In this document: one piece after another, positions 24,252 through 34,709 of the stretch | Numbering within the stretch: position 1 is the first letter of the stretch | Layout: every line of letters starts with the position of its first letter | NCBI GenBank assembly: GCA_963739435.1 | Contig: CAVUAN010000021.1 | Coordinates: forward strand, 1-64,000 | DNA length: 64,000 bases | From: CAVUAN01 sp963739435 | GTDB taxonomy: Bacteria; Acidobacteriota; Thermoanaerobaculia; UBA5066; Gp7-AA6 | Reading direction: 5' to 3' | The notes under the pieces: generated by a model | Told to the model about the DNA's origin: nothing | What the model saw: only the letters and a program-made list of their open reading frames with translations | Databases searched by the model: none | Made by a program: the position numbers and the translations under genes

Positions 24252-26228
24252 ATGACGCTCTGGATGATCCCCGCGCTGCCCCTCCTGGGCTTTCTTCTGT
24301 GCGGCCTGCTCGGCCCGAAGCTCGGCAAGAAGTTCGTCACCTCGGTCGGCGTCGGCTCCGTCGGTCTCGCCACGGCCGCGGCCTACTGGTGGCTCTTCGT
24401 CTACGTCTTCCGCTACCTGCCGGCATCGGGTCTGATCGATTTCCACCAGGTCCCCATGGTCGAGACGGTCGCGAGCTGGATTTCGGCCGGGGGATTCTCC
24501 GTCGACCTTTCGCTGCGGCTCGACCAGCTCTCGGCGCTCATGCTCTCGTTCATCACGTTCGTCGGCCTGCTGATTCACATCTATTCGATCGGCTACATGG
24601 CCCACGAGAGTGACGCCGGCTACGCCCGCTATTTCGCATACCTGAACCTCTTCCTCTTCGCGATGCTCGTGCTCGTGATGGCAAACAACTTCCTCCTGAT
24701 GTTCGTCGGGTGGGAGGGCGTGGGCCTCTGCTCGTACCTGCTGATTGGCTATTTCTACGACCGCGAGTACGCGGCGGCGGCGGGCAAGAAGGCATTCATC
24801 GTCAACCGCATCGGCGACTTCGGCTTCCTGCTCGGCCTCTTCGGTCTCGTCTCCCTCTTCGGATCGCTCGACTTCGACAAGGTCTTTCCGGCCGCGGCCG
24901 CCGAGCCCTCGCGGTTCGCGCCGGCCCTGACTGCCGTCTGCCTGTGCCTCTTCGTGGGCGCCATGGGCAAGTCCGCCCAGGTGCCCCTCCACGTCTGGCT
25001 GCCCGACGCCATGGCCGGTCCCACTCCCGTCTCGGCCCTGATCCATGCCGCGACGATGGTGACGGCCGGCGTCTACATGGTGACGCGCTGCAACGTCCTC
25101 TTCCGCCTCGCTCCCGAGGCCATGGTGGTCGTGGCCGTCATCGGAGGCATCACCTGCATCTTCGCGGCTGTGATCGCCCTGGCGCAGAACGACATCAAGA
25201 AGGTGCTGGCCTACTCGACGGTCTCGCAGCTCGGATACATGTTTCTGGCCTGCGGCGTCGGGGCCTACCTGGCCGGCATGTTTCACGTCATGACCCACGC
25301 TTTCTTCAAGGCCTGCCTCTTCCTCGGCTCGGGCTCGGTCATCCACGCCATGGGCGACCAGCAGGACATGCGCCAGATGGGCGGCTTGAAGAGCAAGCTC
25401 CCCGTCACCTACGCGACCTTCCTCGTGGCCACCCTGGCCCTGTCCGGGATCCCGCCGCTGGCGGGTTTCTTCTCGAAGGATGCCATCCTGTCGGGCGTCT
25501 TCGCGTGGCACCCCGAAGCCGCGGCCTGGCTGCCGAAGATGCTGTACGGCGTCGGCCTTCTCACGGCCGGCCTGACGGCTTTCTACATGTTCCGTCTCGT
25601 TTCGATGACCTTCTACGGCGAGTTCCGAGGCACGCCGGAGCAGGAGCACCACCTCCACGAGTCGCCCCGCACGATGACAGTCCCGCTGGTCGTGCTGGCT
25701 GTTCTCTCGGCCGTCGGCGGCTGGATCGGCCTGCCGGCCGTGTTCGGCGAGAACGCCAACCGCTTTGCTTCCTTCTTGAAGCCGGTCCTCCTGCCCCTCG
25801 AGGGCATCGGGGCCGGGGGCGAGGGGCTCTCGCACGCCACGGAGTGGACCCTTCTCGGCCTGTCCGTCGCCGTCGCGACAGCCGGCGTGCTCCTCGGGCT
25901 CTCCTGGTACGCCAAAGACGGAGGCCGCACCCCGGCCCGAATCGCAGCGGCGGTGCCTGGCCTCTACGGGCTCGTCGCGGACAAGTTCCGAGTGGACGAG
26001 CTCTACGACCGGATCGTCGTGCGGCCGTTCGAGTGGCTCTGCCGCGTGCTCTGGAAAGTCGTGGATGTCCTCGTCATCGACGGCATCCTGAACGCGGCGG
26101 CCTTCTTGATCGAGCTCGCGGGAGATGCTCTCCGGTTCCTGCAAACCGGCAACGTGCGCAACTATGTCCTCTCCTTCTTCCTCGGCACGGTGGCGCTGAT
26201 GCTCTTTCTCCTCGGGGCCGGGTGGTAG
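24252..26228 (+). CDS. nuoL: NADH-quinone oxidoreductase subunit L
   Basis: The 658-residue antiporter-like subunit has NNFLLMFVGWEGVGLCSYLL, AMGKSAQVPLHVWLPDAMAG, PTPVSALIHAATMVTAGVYM and QNDIKKVLAYSTVSQLGYMF, covering the key Glu, Lys and His of the proton channel. The C-terminal region (KFRVDELYDRIVVRPFEWLC) precedes the long amphipathic helix. No frameshift is seen. nuoM starts 2 bp after the stop. Confidence 0.94.
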   Translation: MTLWMIPALPLLGFLLCGLLGPKLGKKFVTSVGVGSVGLATAAAYWWLFVYVFRYLPASGLIDFHQVPMVETVASWISAGGFSVDLSLRLDQLSALMLSFITFVGLLIHIYSIGYMAHESDAGYARYFAYLNLFLFAMLVLVMANNFLLMFVGWEGVGLCSYLLIGYFYDREYAAAAGKKAFIVNRIGDFGFLLGLFGLVSLFGSLDFDKVFPAAAAEPSRFAPALTAVCLCLFVGAMGKSAQVPLHVWLPDAMAGPTPVSALIHAATMVTAGVYMVTRCNVLFRLAPEAMVVVAVIGGITCIFAAVIALAQNDIKKVLAYSTVSQLGYMFLACGVGAYLAGMFHVMTHAFFKACLFLGSGSVIHAMGDQQDMRQMGGLKSKLPVTYATFLVATLALSGIPPLAGFFSKDAILSGVFAWHPEAAAWLPKMLYGVGLLTAGLTAFYMFRLVSMTFYGEFRGTPEQEHHLHESPRTMTVPLVVLAVLSAVGGWIGLPAVFGENANRFASFLKPVLLPLEGIGAGGEGLSHATEWTLLGLSVAVATAGVLLGLSWYAKDGGRTPARIAAAVPGLYGLVADKFRVDELYDRIVVRPFEWLCRVLWKVVDVLVIDGILNAAAFLIELAGDALRFLQTGNVRNYVLSFFLGTVALMLFLLGAGW

Positions 26229-26230
26229 GG

Positions 26231-27757
26231 ATGGAAGCCCTGCTCTCCGAAAGGCTCCTGACGGCGGTCGTCTTCCTGCCGGCGGCGGGAGCCCTGCTCC
26301 TGATGCTCTTCCCGGTGTCTCAGCCGAAGGCCATCAAGGGTTTCGCTCTTGCCGTCTCGCTCGCCAATTTCGCCGTCTCCGTTCCCCTCTGGCTGAAGCT
26401 CGACCCCGGGAATCCGGGGTTCCAGTTCGTCGAGCGCGCCGAGTGGGTGCCGGCGCTCGGCGTGCGCTACGCCGTGGGAATCGACGGCATCTCTCTCGTG
26501 CTCGTTCTCCTGACGACGATCCTGACGCCTGTCGCGCTGCTCTTTTCACTGACGCACGTCAACGACCACGTGCGCGGCTTTGCGATCGCGTTTCTGATGC
26601 TCGAAACCGGGATGCTCGGCAGCCTCGTGGCGCTCGACCTGCTCCTCTTCTACGTCTTCTGGGAAGTCATGCTCGTGCCGATGTACTTCATCATCGGCAT
26701 CTGGGGCGGGTCGCGGCGCATCTACGCCGCCATGAAGTTCTTCCTCTTCACGATGGCGGGCAGCGTCCTCATGTTCCTCGCCATCCTGTATCTGGCGGCC
26801 AGGCACCGCGCGGTCACCGGCGAATGGTCGTTTCTCCTCGCGGACCTGACGACCCTGCGTCTGCCGGCCGGCGCCGAGACCCTGCTCTTTGCCGCCTTCG
26901 CGGTGGCCTTCGCGATCAAGGTTCCCGTCTTCCCGCTGCACACGTGGCTGCCCGACGCCCATACCGAGGCGCCGACGGCCGGCTCGATCATCCTGGCCGG
27001 AGTCCTGCTCAAGCTCGGCGTGTACGGGTACCTGCGGTTCGCGCTGCCGCTGTTCCCCGGAGCGGCCATGCGGTACGCGCCGTGGCTCGGCGTGCTCGGC
27101 GTCACCGGCATCGTCTATGGCGCCCTCGTTGCCTACGCCCAGAAGGACATGAAACGCCTCGTCGCTTACTCCTCGGTCTCGCACCTCGGGCTCGTCGTCG
27201 TCGGCGTCGCTGCCTTCACGCCCGTTGCCCTCTCCGGCGCTGTCCTGCAGCTCGTCAACCACGGGCTGTCGACGGGCGCCCTCTTCCTTCTGGTCGGCGT
27301 GCTGTACGAGCGCCGCCACACGCGAGAGATCGAAGCCTACGGCGGCATCGCCGGCGTCGTGCCGGTCACGACGGCGCTCTTCGTCGTGGCGACGCTTTCC
27401 TCGATCGGCCTGCCCGGCCTGAACGGCTTCCCGGGTGAGTTCTTGATCCTGCTCGGCACCTGGTCGGGGCCGGTCCGCTGGTGGGCCATCGCCGCCGCGA
27501 CGGGCGTGATCCTTTCGGCCGTGTACATGCTGTCGCTCGTCCAGCGTGTGTTCTGGAACCCGCTCACGCACGAGGAGAACCGCAAGCTGCCCGAGATCCG
27601 GCCCTCGGAGTTCATTGCCGCCGCCATCCTCGTGGTCCTGATGATCTGGATCGGCGTCCGGCCCAACGACGTTCTGTCGAAAGTGTCTCCCTCTGTCGAA
27701 GCCCTTCGCTCGTCCGTCCACGAGAAGGTGGCGCAAAAGAGTCAGGGCGCTCCATGA
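26231..27757 (+). CDS. nuoM: NADH-quinone oxidoreductase subunit M
   Basis: ATG 26231 (MEALLSERLLTAVVFLPAAG) opens a 508-residue antiporter-like subunit with LLFYVFWEVMLVPMYFIIGI, FAIKVPVFPLHTWLPDAHTE, APTAGSIILAGVLLKLGVYG and QKDMKRLVAYSSVSHLGLVV. The frame is open far upstream through nuoL, but that is a shadow. The stop overlaps the nuoN ATG (ATGA). Confidence 0.94.
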   Translation: MEALLSERLLTAVVFLPAAGALLLMLFPVSQPKAIKGFALAVSLANFAVSVPLWLKLDPGNPGFQFVERAEWVPALGVRYAVGIDGISLVLVLLTTILTPVALLFSLTHVNDHVRGFAIAFLMLETGMLGSLVALDLLLFYVFWEVMLVPMYFIIGIWGGSRRIYAAMKFFLFTMAGSVLMFLAILYLAARHRAVTGEWSFLLADLTTLRLPAGAETLLFAAFAVAFAIKVPVFPLHTWLPDAHTEAPTAGSIILAGVLLKLGVYGYLRFALPLFPGAAMRYAPWLGVLGVTGIVYGALVAYAQKDMKRLVAYSSVSHLGLVVVGVAAFTPVALSGAVLQLVNHGLSTGALFLLVGVLYERRHTREIEAYGGIAGVVPVTTALFVVATLSSIGLPGLNGFPGEFLILLGTWSGPVRWWAIAAATGVILSAVYMLSLVQRVFWNPLTHEENRKLPEIRPSEFIAAAILVVLMIWIGVRPNDVLSKVSPSVEALRSSVHEKVAQKSQGAP

Positions 27758-29238
27758 ACGGCGGCCTCGTTTCGTTCACGCCCAACGACCTCGCGGCGAT
27801 CCTGCCCGAGATCACCCTGGCTGCGGCTGGATGCCTGCTCGTGCTGCTCGACGCGTTCCTGCCGCGCACGCGGACCTGGTTCGCGACGCTGTCCCTGGCC
27901 GCGATCGCGGCATCCCTCTGGTTTCTGCTGCAGGCGCCGCCGGGGACCGCCTTCGGCGGCCGCCTCGAGACGTCGGCGCTGACCTCGGTCTTCGGCATCT
28001 TCCTGGCCGGAACGGCGGCGATCGCGGTTCTCGTGGCCAAGAGCTACCTCTCCCGATCCGCGTCCGAGCAGGGCGAGTTCTACGCCCTGTTGCTGTGGGG
28101 GCACCTCGGGGTCTCCCTCATGACCCGGGGCCTCGATCTGCTCATCATCTTCATCGGCCTCGAGCTGCTCTCCCTGTCCTTCTACGTTCTCGCGGGGTTC
28201 TTCCGCACGGTCCATGCCTCGGCCGAGGCCGGGCTGAAGTACTTCCTGACCGGCGCCTTCGCCTCGGCCTTCACGCTCTACGGCATCGCCCTCCTGCTGG
28301 GAAAGAGCGGGGGCATCCGCATCGACATGCTGTCGCAGCCGGGCCTCGAGTCCGATCCCCTGGTCGCCGTGGGCCTCCTCTTCCTGCTCGTCGGGTTCGG
28401 CTTCAAGATGTCGCTCGCCCCGTTCCACACATGGGCTCCCGACGTGTACGCGGGCATGCCCACGCCCGCCGTCGCCTATCTCTCCGTGGCGCCGAAGGGG
28501 GCGAGCCTCCTCGTCCTGTACCGCGTCCTGACGGCCGTTTTCCAGGGAGGATTGCCGGACCGTTTCCGCGCCGGGATCGCCGCGATCGCCGTGCTGTCGA
28601 TGACGCTCGGCAACGTCGTGGCTCTCGCCCAGCGCGACATCAAACGGCTGCTCGCCTATTCCGGCATCGCCCACATGGGCTACGTGACGGTAGCGCTCGT
28701 CGTGTTCGGCAAGGACGCCCTGGCGGCGGCTATCGTCTACCTCTTCGGTTATCTCGTCTCCAACGCCGGAGCGTTTGCGGCCGTCGCTGCCCTCTACCGG
28801 GACGAGACCAAGCCGCACCCGGTGGCGCTACTCTCGGGCGAAGGGCGCCGCTCTCCCTTCCCGGCGGCCGTCCTGGCGCTGTGCCTTTTCTCGCTCGCCG
28901 GGATACCGCCTACTGCCGGCTTCATCGGCAAGTTCTTCGTCTTCAAGTCTGCCATCGAAGAAGGCGGACGCATGGCTGGCAGCGGACGCATCTTCTACGC
29001 GCTCGCCCTGGTCGGCGTCGTCAACAGCGTCATCTCGATCGGCTTCTACTTGAGGGTCGTCTACACGCTTTACATGAAGGACTCCGTCGAGGTCGACGGC
29101 GCGCCGCCGCTCTCGGCCTCCGACGGGCTCGCCCTGGCCGTCTGTGGCGCGTCGATCCTGGCAATCGGAATCTTCCCGGCCTCCATCTGGAACGTGGCGC
29201 GGCGCGCCGCGGAGACCCTCCCGTTCTTCGGCCCCTGA
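27754..29238 (+). CDS. nuoN: NADH-quinone oxidoreductase subunit N
   Basis: The 494-residue subunit has LLIIFIGLELLSLSFYVLAG, SAEAGLKYFLTGAFASAFTL, GFKMSLAPFHTWAPDVYAGM and QRDIKRLLAYSGIAHMGYVT. It is the third antiporter-like proton channel and closes the operon. The start ATG overlaps nuoM. Glutamate dehydrogenase follows after 45 bp on the same strand. Confidence 0.94.
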   Translation: MNGGLVSFTPNDLAAILPEITLAAAGCLLVLLDAFLPRTRTWFATLSLAAIAASLWFLLQAPPGTAFGGRLETSALTSVFGIFLAGTAAIAVLVAKSYLSRSASEQGEFYALLLWGHLGVSLMTRGLDLLIIFIGLELLSLSFYVLAGFFRTVHASAEAGLKYFLTGAFASAFTLYGIALLLGKSGGIRIDMLSQPGLESDPLVAVGLLFLLVGFGFKMSLAPFHTWAPDVYAGMPTPAVAYLSVAPKGASLLVLYRVLTAVFQGGLPDRFRAGIAAIAVLSMTLGNVVALAQRDIKRLLAYSGIAHMGYVTVALVVFGKDALAAAIVYLFGYLVSNAGAFAAVAALYRDETKPHPVALLSGEGRRSPFPAAVLALCLFSLAGIPPTAGFIGKFFVFKSAIEEGGRMAGSGRIFYALALVGVVNSVISIGFYLRVVYTLYMKDSVEVDGAPPLSASDGLALAVCGASILAIGIFPASIWNVARRAAETLPFFGP

Positions 29239-29283
29239 CCAGAGATGAGAGATATCGCGGCTCACCCCGCGGAAGGAGTGCGC

Positions 29284-30556
29284 ATGGCAGCCAAGCCCAA
29301 ACCGGTCGTCCCGGAGAACCTGAATCCCTACGAGTTCGCGCTGCTGCAGTTCGAGCGAGCGGCGGACCACCTCGGCCTCGACGCCGGGACCCGCGCCGTG
29401 CTCTCGACACCGAAGCGGCAGCTCACCGTTTCGATCCCGGTCAAGATGGACAACGGGAAGATCAAGGTCTTCGTGGGCCACCGCGTCCAGCACTCGGTAG
29501 CGCGCGGGCCCTCGAAGGGGGGCATCCGGTATCACCCGAACGTCACCCTCGACGAGGTCAAGGCGCTGGCGATGTGGATGACCTGGAAGTGCGCGGTCGT
29601 CAACATCCCGTTCGGGGGAGCCAAGGGCGGCATCACGGTAGATCCCAAGGCGATCTCCCTTTCCGAAAACGAGCGCATGACGCGGCGCTTCACATCGGAG
29701 ATCTCGATCATCCTCGGGCCCGACCGCGACATCCCGGCTCCCGACGTCTACACGAACTCCCAGACCATGGCCTGGATGATGGACACGTTCTCGATGACGA
29801 AGGGTTACTCGACGCTCGGCGTCGTGACGGGTAAGCCGCTCTCGATCGGCGGCTCGGCCGGCCGCAACGAAGCCACGGCCGAGGGCTGCTTCGTGGCGAT
29901 CGAGGAGGCCTGCAAGCGGATGAGCCTGCCGCTCAAAGGCGCCACGGCCGCCGTGCAGGGATTCGGCAACGCCGGGAATGTACGCTGCGCGCTTCCTCGA
30001 GGAGGCCGGGGCGCATGTCGTGGCCGTTTCGGACTCGCAGGGAGGCATCCACGACAAGAGGGGTCTCTCGATCGACGCCGTCAACGCCGCAAAGGTCAAG
30101 AAGGGCTCGGTCGTCGCGGCCAAGGGCGACCGGATCTCGAACGAAGAGCTCCTCGAGCTTCCTGTCGACATCCTGGTCCCGGCCGCGCTCGAAGGCGTGA
30201 TCACGCGAAAGAACGCCTCCCGCGTCAAGGCGAAGATCATCGCCGAAGCCGCCAACGGACCCACGACGCCCGACGCCGACGACATCCTTCACAAGAAGGG
30301 CATCGTGGTCATTCCCGACATCCTGGCCAACGCGGGCGGCGTCACCGTCTCGTACTTCGAATGGGTCCAGGACCTGTACTCGTTCTTCTGGGAGTCCGAC
30401 CAGGTGCGGACACAGTTGAAGCGGACCATCCGCCGCGCCTACGAGGACGTCGAGTCGGCCGCTCGTAAACACGACACGGACCTCCGCACGGGCGCCCTCA
30501 TCCTGGCAGTCAACCGGGTCGAAGAGGCGACGCGGATCCGAGGGATCTTCCCGTGA
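29284..30556 (+). CDS. gdhA: Glutamate dehydrogenase, Glu/Leu/Phe/Val family (one frameshift)
   Basis: MAAKPKPVVPENLNPYEFAL starts after an AAGGAG site. The protein has RVQHSVARGPSKGGIRYHPN, the catalytic region KCAVVNIPFGGAKGGITVDP and the Rossmann part AAVQGFGNAG. A one-base error near 29,980 breaks the frame just after GFGNAG; the rest resumes with ARFLEEAGAHVVAVSDSQGG and PDILANAGGVTVSYFEWVQD. The enzyme interconverts glutamate and 2-oxoglutarate with NAD(P). Its product could feed the korAB ferredoxin oxidoreductase at the other end of the window, though that link is inference. Confidence 0.9.
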
Positions 30557-30570
30557 GCGGTGATTCACAG

Positions 30571-30684
30571 GTCTCCCTCTCCCCCCGGGAGAGGGACAGG
30601 GTGAGGGGGTGGCGGATGCCGAAAAGAGTGGATGTCGGCTTCGGTTTTCCCCTCACCCCAACCCTCTCCCGGAGGGAGAGGGGG
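30571..30684. repeat. Palindromic CCCTCTCCC repeat, copy 1
   Basis: Two hairpins with arms CCCTCTCCC/GGGAGAGGG flank a spacer whose ends, GGGTGAGGGG and CCCCTCACCC, also pair, so the element can fold as a three-arm structure. A second copy of the same layout lies at 63103-63213. It sits between gdhA and the M14 peptidase and is open in the peptidase frame, giving a false N-terminal extension (LTPTLSRRERG-like). Confidence 0.8.
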
Positions 30685-30699
30685 TTTCGTGGAGGCTTC

Positions 30700-33600
30700 A
30701 TTCGAACGAAACTCTCTCTACCTGCCGCACTGCTGTTCCTATCCTTCGGCGTTCTCTCTGCCCAGGCCCCCGGCCGCGACCCGGCCCAGCCGATCGACGA
30801 GGAGTACACGAAGAAGATCAAGGAGTACACGACCGAGCCCTTCTTCCTCTCGCCCCTGGTCGACTACCTCCCGGCCTCGAAAAACGTCCCGACCCCGAAG
30901 GCCGTGCTCGGGGACGTGGCCGGCGCCCCGGGCAAGCTGCCCTACTCTGCCGAGGTCTACCGCTACATGCGGCTGCTCGAGGCGGCCTCGCCCCGCGTCC
31001 GCGTCAAGTCGATCGGGTCCACCGAAGAGGGCCGCGAGATGATCGCCGTGACGATCGCGTCGGAGGCCCTGCTCGCGAAGCTCGAGGAGAACCAGGCGCG
31101 CCTTGCGAAACTGGCCGACCCGCGCACGATCGGCATGAACGACGCCGAGGCGGACAAGCTCGTCGCCGACTCGGTCCCGATCTACTACATCACGGGGACG
31201 ATCCACTCCCCCGAGACCGGCGCACCCACGGCCCTGATGGAGCTCGCCTACCGCCTGGCGGTGGACGAGAGCGCGTACGTCAAAGCGATCCGCGACAACG
31301 TCGTCGTCATGATCACGCCGATCGTCGAGGTGGACGGCCGCGACCGGCAGGTGGACATCTACAACTGGCACCTGGCGCATCCCAAGGAGAACTGGCCGCC
31401 GCTCGTCTACTGGGGGCACTACGTCGCGCACGACAACAACCGCGACGCCATGGGCTTGACGCTCGCGCTTTCGCGCAACGTGCTCAAGACCTACCTCGCC
31501 GACAAGGCGCTGATCCTTCACGACCTGCACGAGTCCGTTCCCTATCTCTACGACAACACGGTCGGCGACGGGCCTTACAACGCCTGGCTCGACCCGATCC
31601 TGACCAACGAATGGCAGATGCTCGGCTGGAACAACGTCGCCGAGATGACCCGGTTCGGGATGCCGGGCGTCTTCACACACGGCAACTTCGATACCTGGAC
31701 CCCGGGCTACCTCATGTTCATGGCGGCGACGCACAACGGCGTCTCGCGGCTCTACGAGACCTTCGGCAACGCGGGGGCGGACACGGTCGAGCGGACGCTG
31801 CGGCCCGACGACTACTCGCGCAACTGGTACCGCCAGAACCCTCCGCTGCCCAAGGCGAAATGGTCCCAGCGCAACAACAACAACTACGAGCAGACGGGGC
31901 TGCTCGTCTCGCTCCACTACGTCTCGGAAAACGCCAAGACCTTCCTCAAGAACTTCTACCTGAAGAGCAAGCGCTCGATTACGAAGCCGGTCGCCGAGGG
32001 CCCCGCGGCGTACGTCTTCCCGGCCGACGATCCGCGTCCGGGCGCTCGGGCCGAGCTGCTCCAGATCCTCGAGATGCAGGGCTGCGAGATCTCGCGGGCG
32101 GCGTCGGCTTTCACCGTCCTGGTCGAGGCAAAAAAGAAGCCGAAGGGTCCTCCGACAAGGATAAAGACAAGGACCAGCCGGTTGCCGCCGCCGACAAGGA
32201 CAAGAAGGACGACAAGAAGCCGCCGCCCGAGCCGCGCGAGTTTCCGGCGGGCAGCTTTCTCGTCCGCATGGACCAGCCTTACAGCCGCATCGCCGACATG
32301 CTCCTCGACTACCAGTACTGGAGCCCCGACGATCCGCAGCGCCGGCCCTACGACGACACGGGGTGGACCTTCGGCGAGCTCTTCGGGGTCCAGGTCGTTC
32401 GCGTGGCCGACCCGAAGGTCCTGGAGGTGTCTGTCGAGCGAGCCGCCGATGTGAAGGCGCCACACGGCCTTTCCGGAAGCGGAGCCCTGTTCGCCGTCAA
32501 TCACAACGCCGAGAGCGCCCTCGCGACGCTGCGCTTCCGCCTCAAGAACGCCTCTTTCGACGCTGCGGAGGAGCCGTTCGAGGCCGAAGGCCGGAAGTTC
32601 AACCGCGGCACTTTTCTGATCCGCAACGCCACGGCCGACGAGCTCTCGAAAGCTGCCGCGGACCTGGGGCTGTCGGCCCAGGCTCTCGCTGCCGCGCCGT
32701 CCGTCAAGACACACCCGGTCCGTGCCCCTCGCATCGCGCTCGTGCACTCCTGGCTCTCGACACAGGACGAGGGCTGGTGGCGGCTCGCCTTCGACGATCT
32801 CAAGATCCCTTTCGAGTACATCAGCACGCAGACGGTGGCCCGGGCCTCGGATCTCTCCGCCCGCTTCGACGTCCTCGTCTTCCCGCCCGTCGGTCGGGGC
32901 GCACAGGCGATCGTTTCCGGCATGCCGATGTGGGGCAACCCCCTGCCCTGGAAGGTCACGGCCTTGACGCCGAACCTCGGCAAGACCGACACGACCGACG
33001 ACATGCGCCCGGGCCTCGGCTGGCAGGGCCTGCAGAACCTGCGCGAGTTCGTCCGCCGCGGAGGCCTTCTCATCGGCTGCGAGGACACGGCGGAGCTCGC
33101 GGTCACTTTCGGCCTGACACAAGGCGTTTCCGTGGCGCGGGCCGAGAAGCTCAAGATCACCGGCGCCGTCGTGCGCGGCAAGATCGTGGATGGCACGAGC
33201 CCCATCGCTTACGGTTATGCCGACGGGCTCTCGATCTACGCTTTTGACGGCCCCATCTTCAACCTCTCGAACACCCTCGCCGGGACGGGCCGCCGCCGCC
33301 CGCAGAGCGACAGCCCGGAGCGCGCCACGGGGCGAGGCACCGCCGAGGACGCCGACCGACCGGTCGGCCGACCGTATGTCGAGGCGACACCGGAACCGAA
33401 GGCCGAGACCTGGGAAGCGCTGCCCTTGACCGACGACCAGAAGCGAAATCCGATCTACGTGATCCCTCCCTCGGACCGCCCGCGCGTCGTCCTGCGGTAT
33501 GCCGACTCAAAGGACCTTCTCGTCTCCGGCCTCGTCGACAACGGCAAGGAAATCGCCCAGCACCCGGCCGTCGTGGACGTGCCCGTCGAGAAGGGCCATA

Positions 33601-33722
33601 TCGTGCTCTTCTCGAACAACCCGGTCTGGCGCGGCGAAACGCGCGGAAGCTACTTCCTCGTCTTCAACGCCATCCTGAACTTCGACAACCTGAATGCAGG
33701 GCGAAAGCCAGCAAGCGACTAA
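30700..33722 (+). CDS. M14-type zinc carboxypeptidase, secreted (one frameshift)
   Basis: A signal peptide (TKLSLPAALLFLSFGVLSAQ) precedes an M14 peptidase domain with IHSPETGAPTALMELAYRLA (zinc His and Glu), VVMITPIVEVDGRDRQVDIY, HDNNRDAMG and LHDLHESVPYLYDNTVGDGP. A shift near 32,150 in a Lys/Asp-rich linker joins the peptidase to a ~500-residue C-terminal part ending FLVFNAILNFDNLNAGRKPA. No ATG lies between the repeat and the signal peptide; GGAGG at 30691-30695 stands 4 nt before ATT at 30700, a rare start or an ATG misread. ATG 30616 inside the repeat is the alternative. It is probably periplasmic. Confidence 0.8.
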
Positions 33723-33736
33723 TTTTGTTAGGTGAT

Positions 33737-33763
33737 CGGCTATACTAGCCGAATGATATTCGG
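33737..33763. promoter_or_regulatory. Two overlapping palindromes before carbamate kinase
   Basis: CGGCTA-TAC-TAGCCG (33737-33751) and CCGAAT-GAT-ATTCGG (33749-33763) are both perfect and share CCG, so as RNA they would be mutually exclusive hairpins; the second ends directly against the ATG. TATACT (33741-33746), a -10-like box, lies inside the first, so as DNA it could be a repressor operator. No Shine-Dalgarno sequence is visible. Confidence 0.5.
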
Positions 33764-34702
33764 ATGCGTGTCGTAGTCGCCCTGGGCGGAAACGCACTCC
33801 TGCGCCGCGGTCAGCCCATGACGGCCGAGAACCAGCGCGCCAACGTGCGCGTGGCGGCCGAGGCGCTGGCCCCGATTGCCCGGGAGCACCAGCTCGTCAT
33901 CGCGCACGGCAACGGGCCGCAAGTCGGCCTGCTCGCCCTCCAGGCCTGGGCGTACCGCGACGTGGAGCCGTATCCGCTCGACATCCTCGGCGCCGAGACC
34001 GAGGGAATGATCGGATACATGATCGAGCAGGAGCTCGGCAACCTGTTGCCCTTCGAGGTTCCCTTCGCCACGCTCCTCACGATGATCGAGGTGGACGCGA
34101 AGGACCCGGCCTTCCAAAAGCCGGACAAGCCCATCGGCCCGGTCTACACCGAGGCCGAAGCCCGCCGGCTCGCAGCCGAGCGCGGATGGAACGTGGCGCA
34201 AGACGGCGACGGGTATCGCCGCGTGGTCGCTTCCCCCCAGCCCAAGCGCATCTTCGAGATCCGCCCCATCCAGTGGCTGCTCGAGCGCGGCGCGATCGTG
34301 ATATGCGCCGGGGGCGGCGGGATCCCCACGATGTACGGCGAGGACGGCAAGCTCAAGGGCGTCGAGGCGGTCATCGACAAGGACCGGGCGTCGGGTCTTC
34401 TCGCCCAGCAGATCGAGGCGGATATCTTCATCATGGCGACAGACGTCGATTCCGTGTCGATCAACTGGGGTAAGCCGAACGCTCGCTCGATCCGCCGCGC
34501 CTCCCCCGCCGCGATCGGCCGCTACGACTTCGCCGCCGGCTCGATGGGTCCCAAAGTCGAAGCCGCCCGCGATTTCGCGCAGCGCACCGGCAAGACGGCT
34601 TCGATCGGCGCTCTTCAGGACATTGGCCGAATCCTCGCGGGCACGGCCGGTACGACCATCACCAACCAGGTCGCCACTCTCGAATGGGCCGATCCGGCTT
34701 AG
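33764..34702 (+). CDS. arcC: Carbamate kinase
   Basis: The 312-residue protein has MRVVVALGGNALLRRGQPMT, VIAHGNGPQVGLLALQ, PYPLDILGAETEGMIGYMIE and the nucleotide-binding end IVICAGGGGIPTMYGEDGKL and KDRASGLLAQQIEADIFIMA. It makes ATP from carbamoyl phosphate and ADP, usually after arginine deiminase or a purine degradation route; no such partner gene is in the window. The overlapping palindromes just upstream suggest specific control. Confidence 0.93.
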   Translation: MRVVVALGGNALLRRGQPMTAENQRANVRVAAEALAPIAREHQLVIAHGNGPQVGLLALQAWAYRDVEPYPLDILGAETEGMIGYMIEQELGNLLPFEVPFATLLTMIEVDAKDPAFQKPDKPIGPVYTEAEARRLAAERGWNVAQDGDGYRRVVASPQPKRIFEIRPIQWLLERGAIVICAGGGGIPTMYGEDGKLKGVEAVIDKDRASGLLAQQIEADIFIMATDVDSVSINWGKPNARSIRRASPAAIGRYDFAAGSMGPKVEAARDFAQRTGKTASIGALQDIGRILAGTAGTTITNQVATLEWADPA

Positions 34703-34709
34703 CGGACGT

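Noticed and set aside
24225..26144. A 639-codon minus-strand frame opposite nuoL
   Set aside because: Low-complexity Glu/Arg/Asp composition and complete overlap with nuoL mark it as a shadow.
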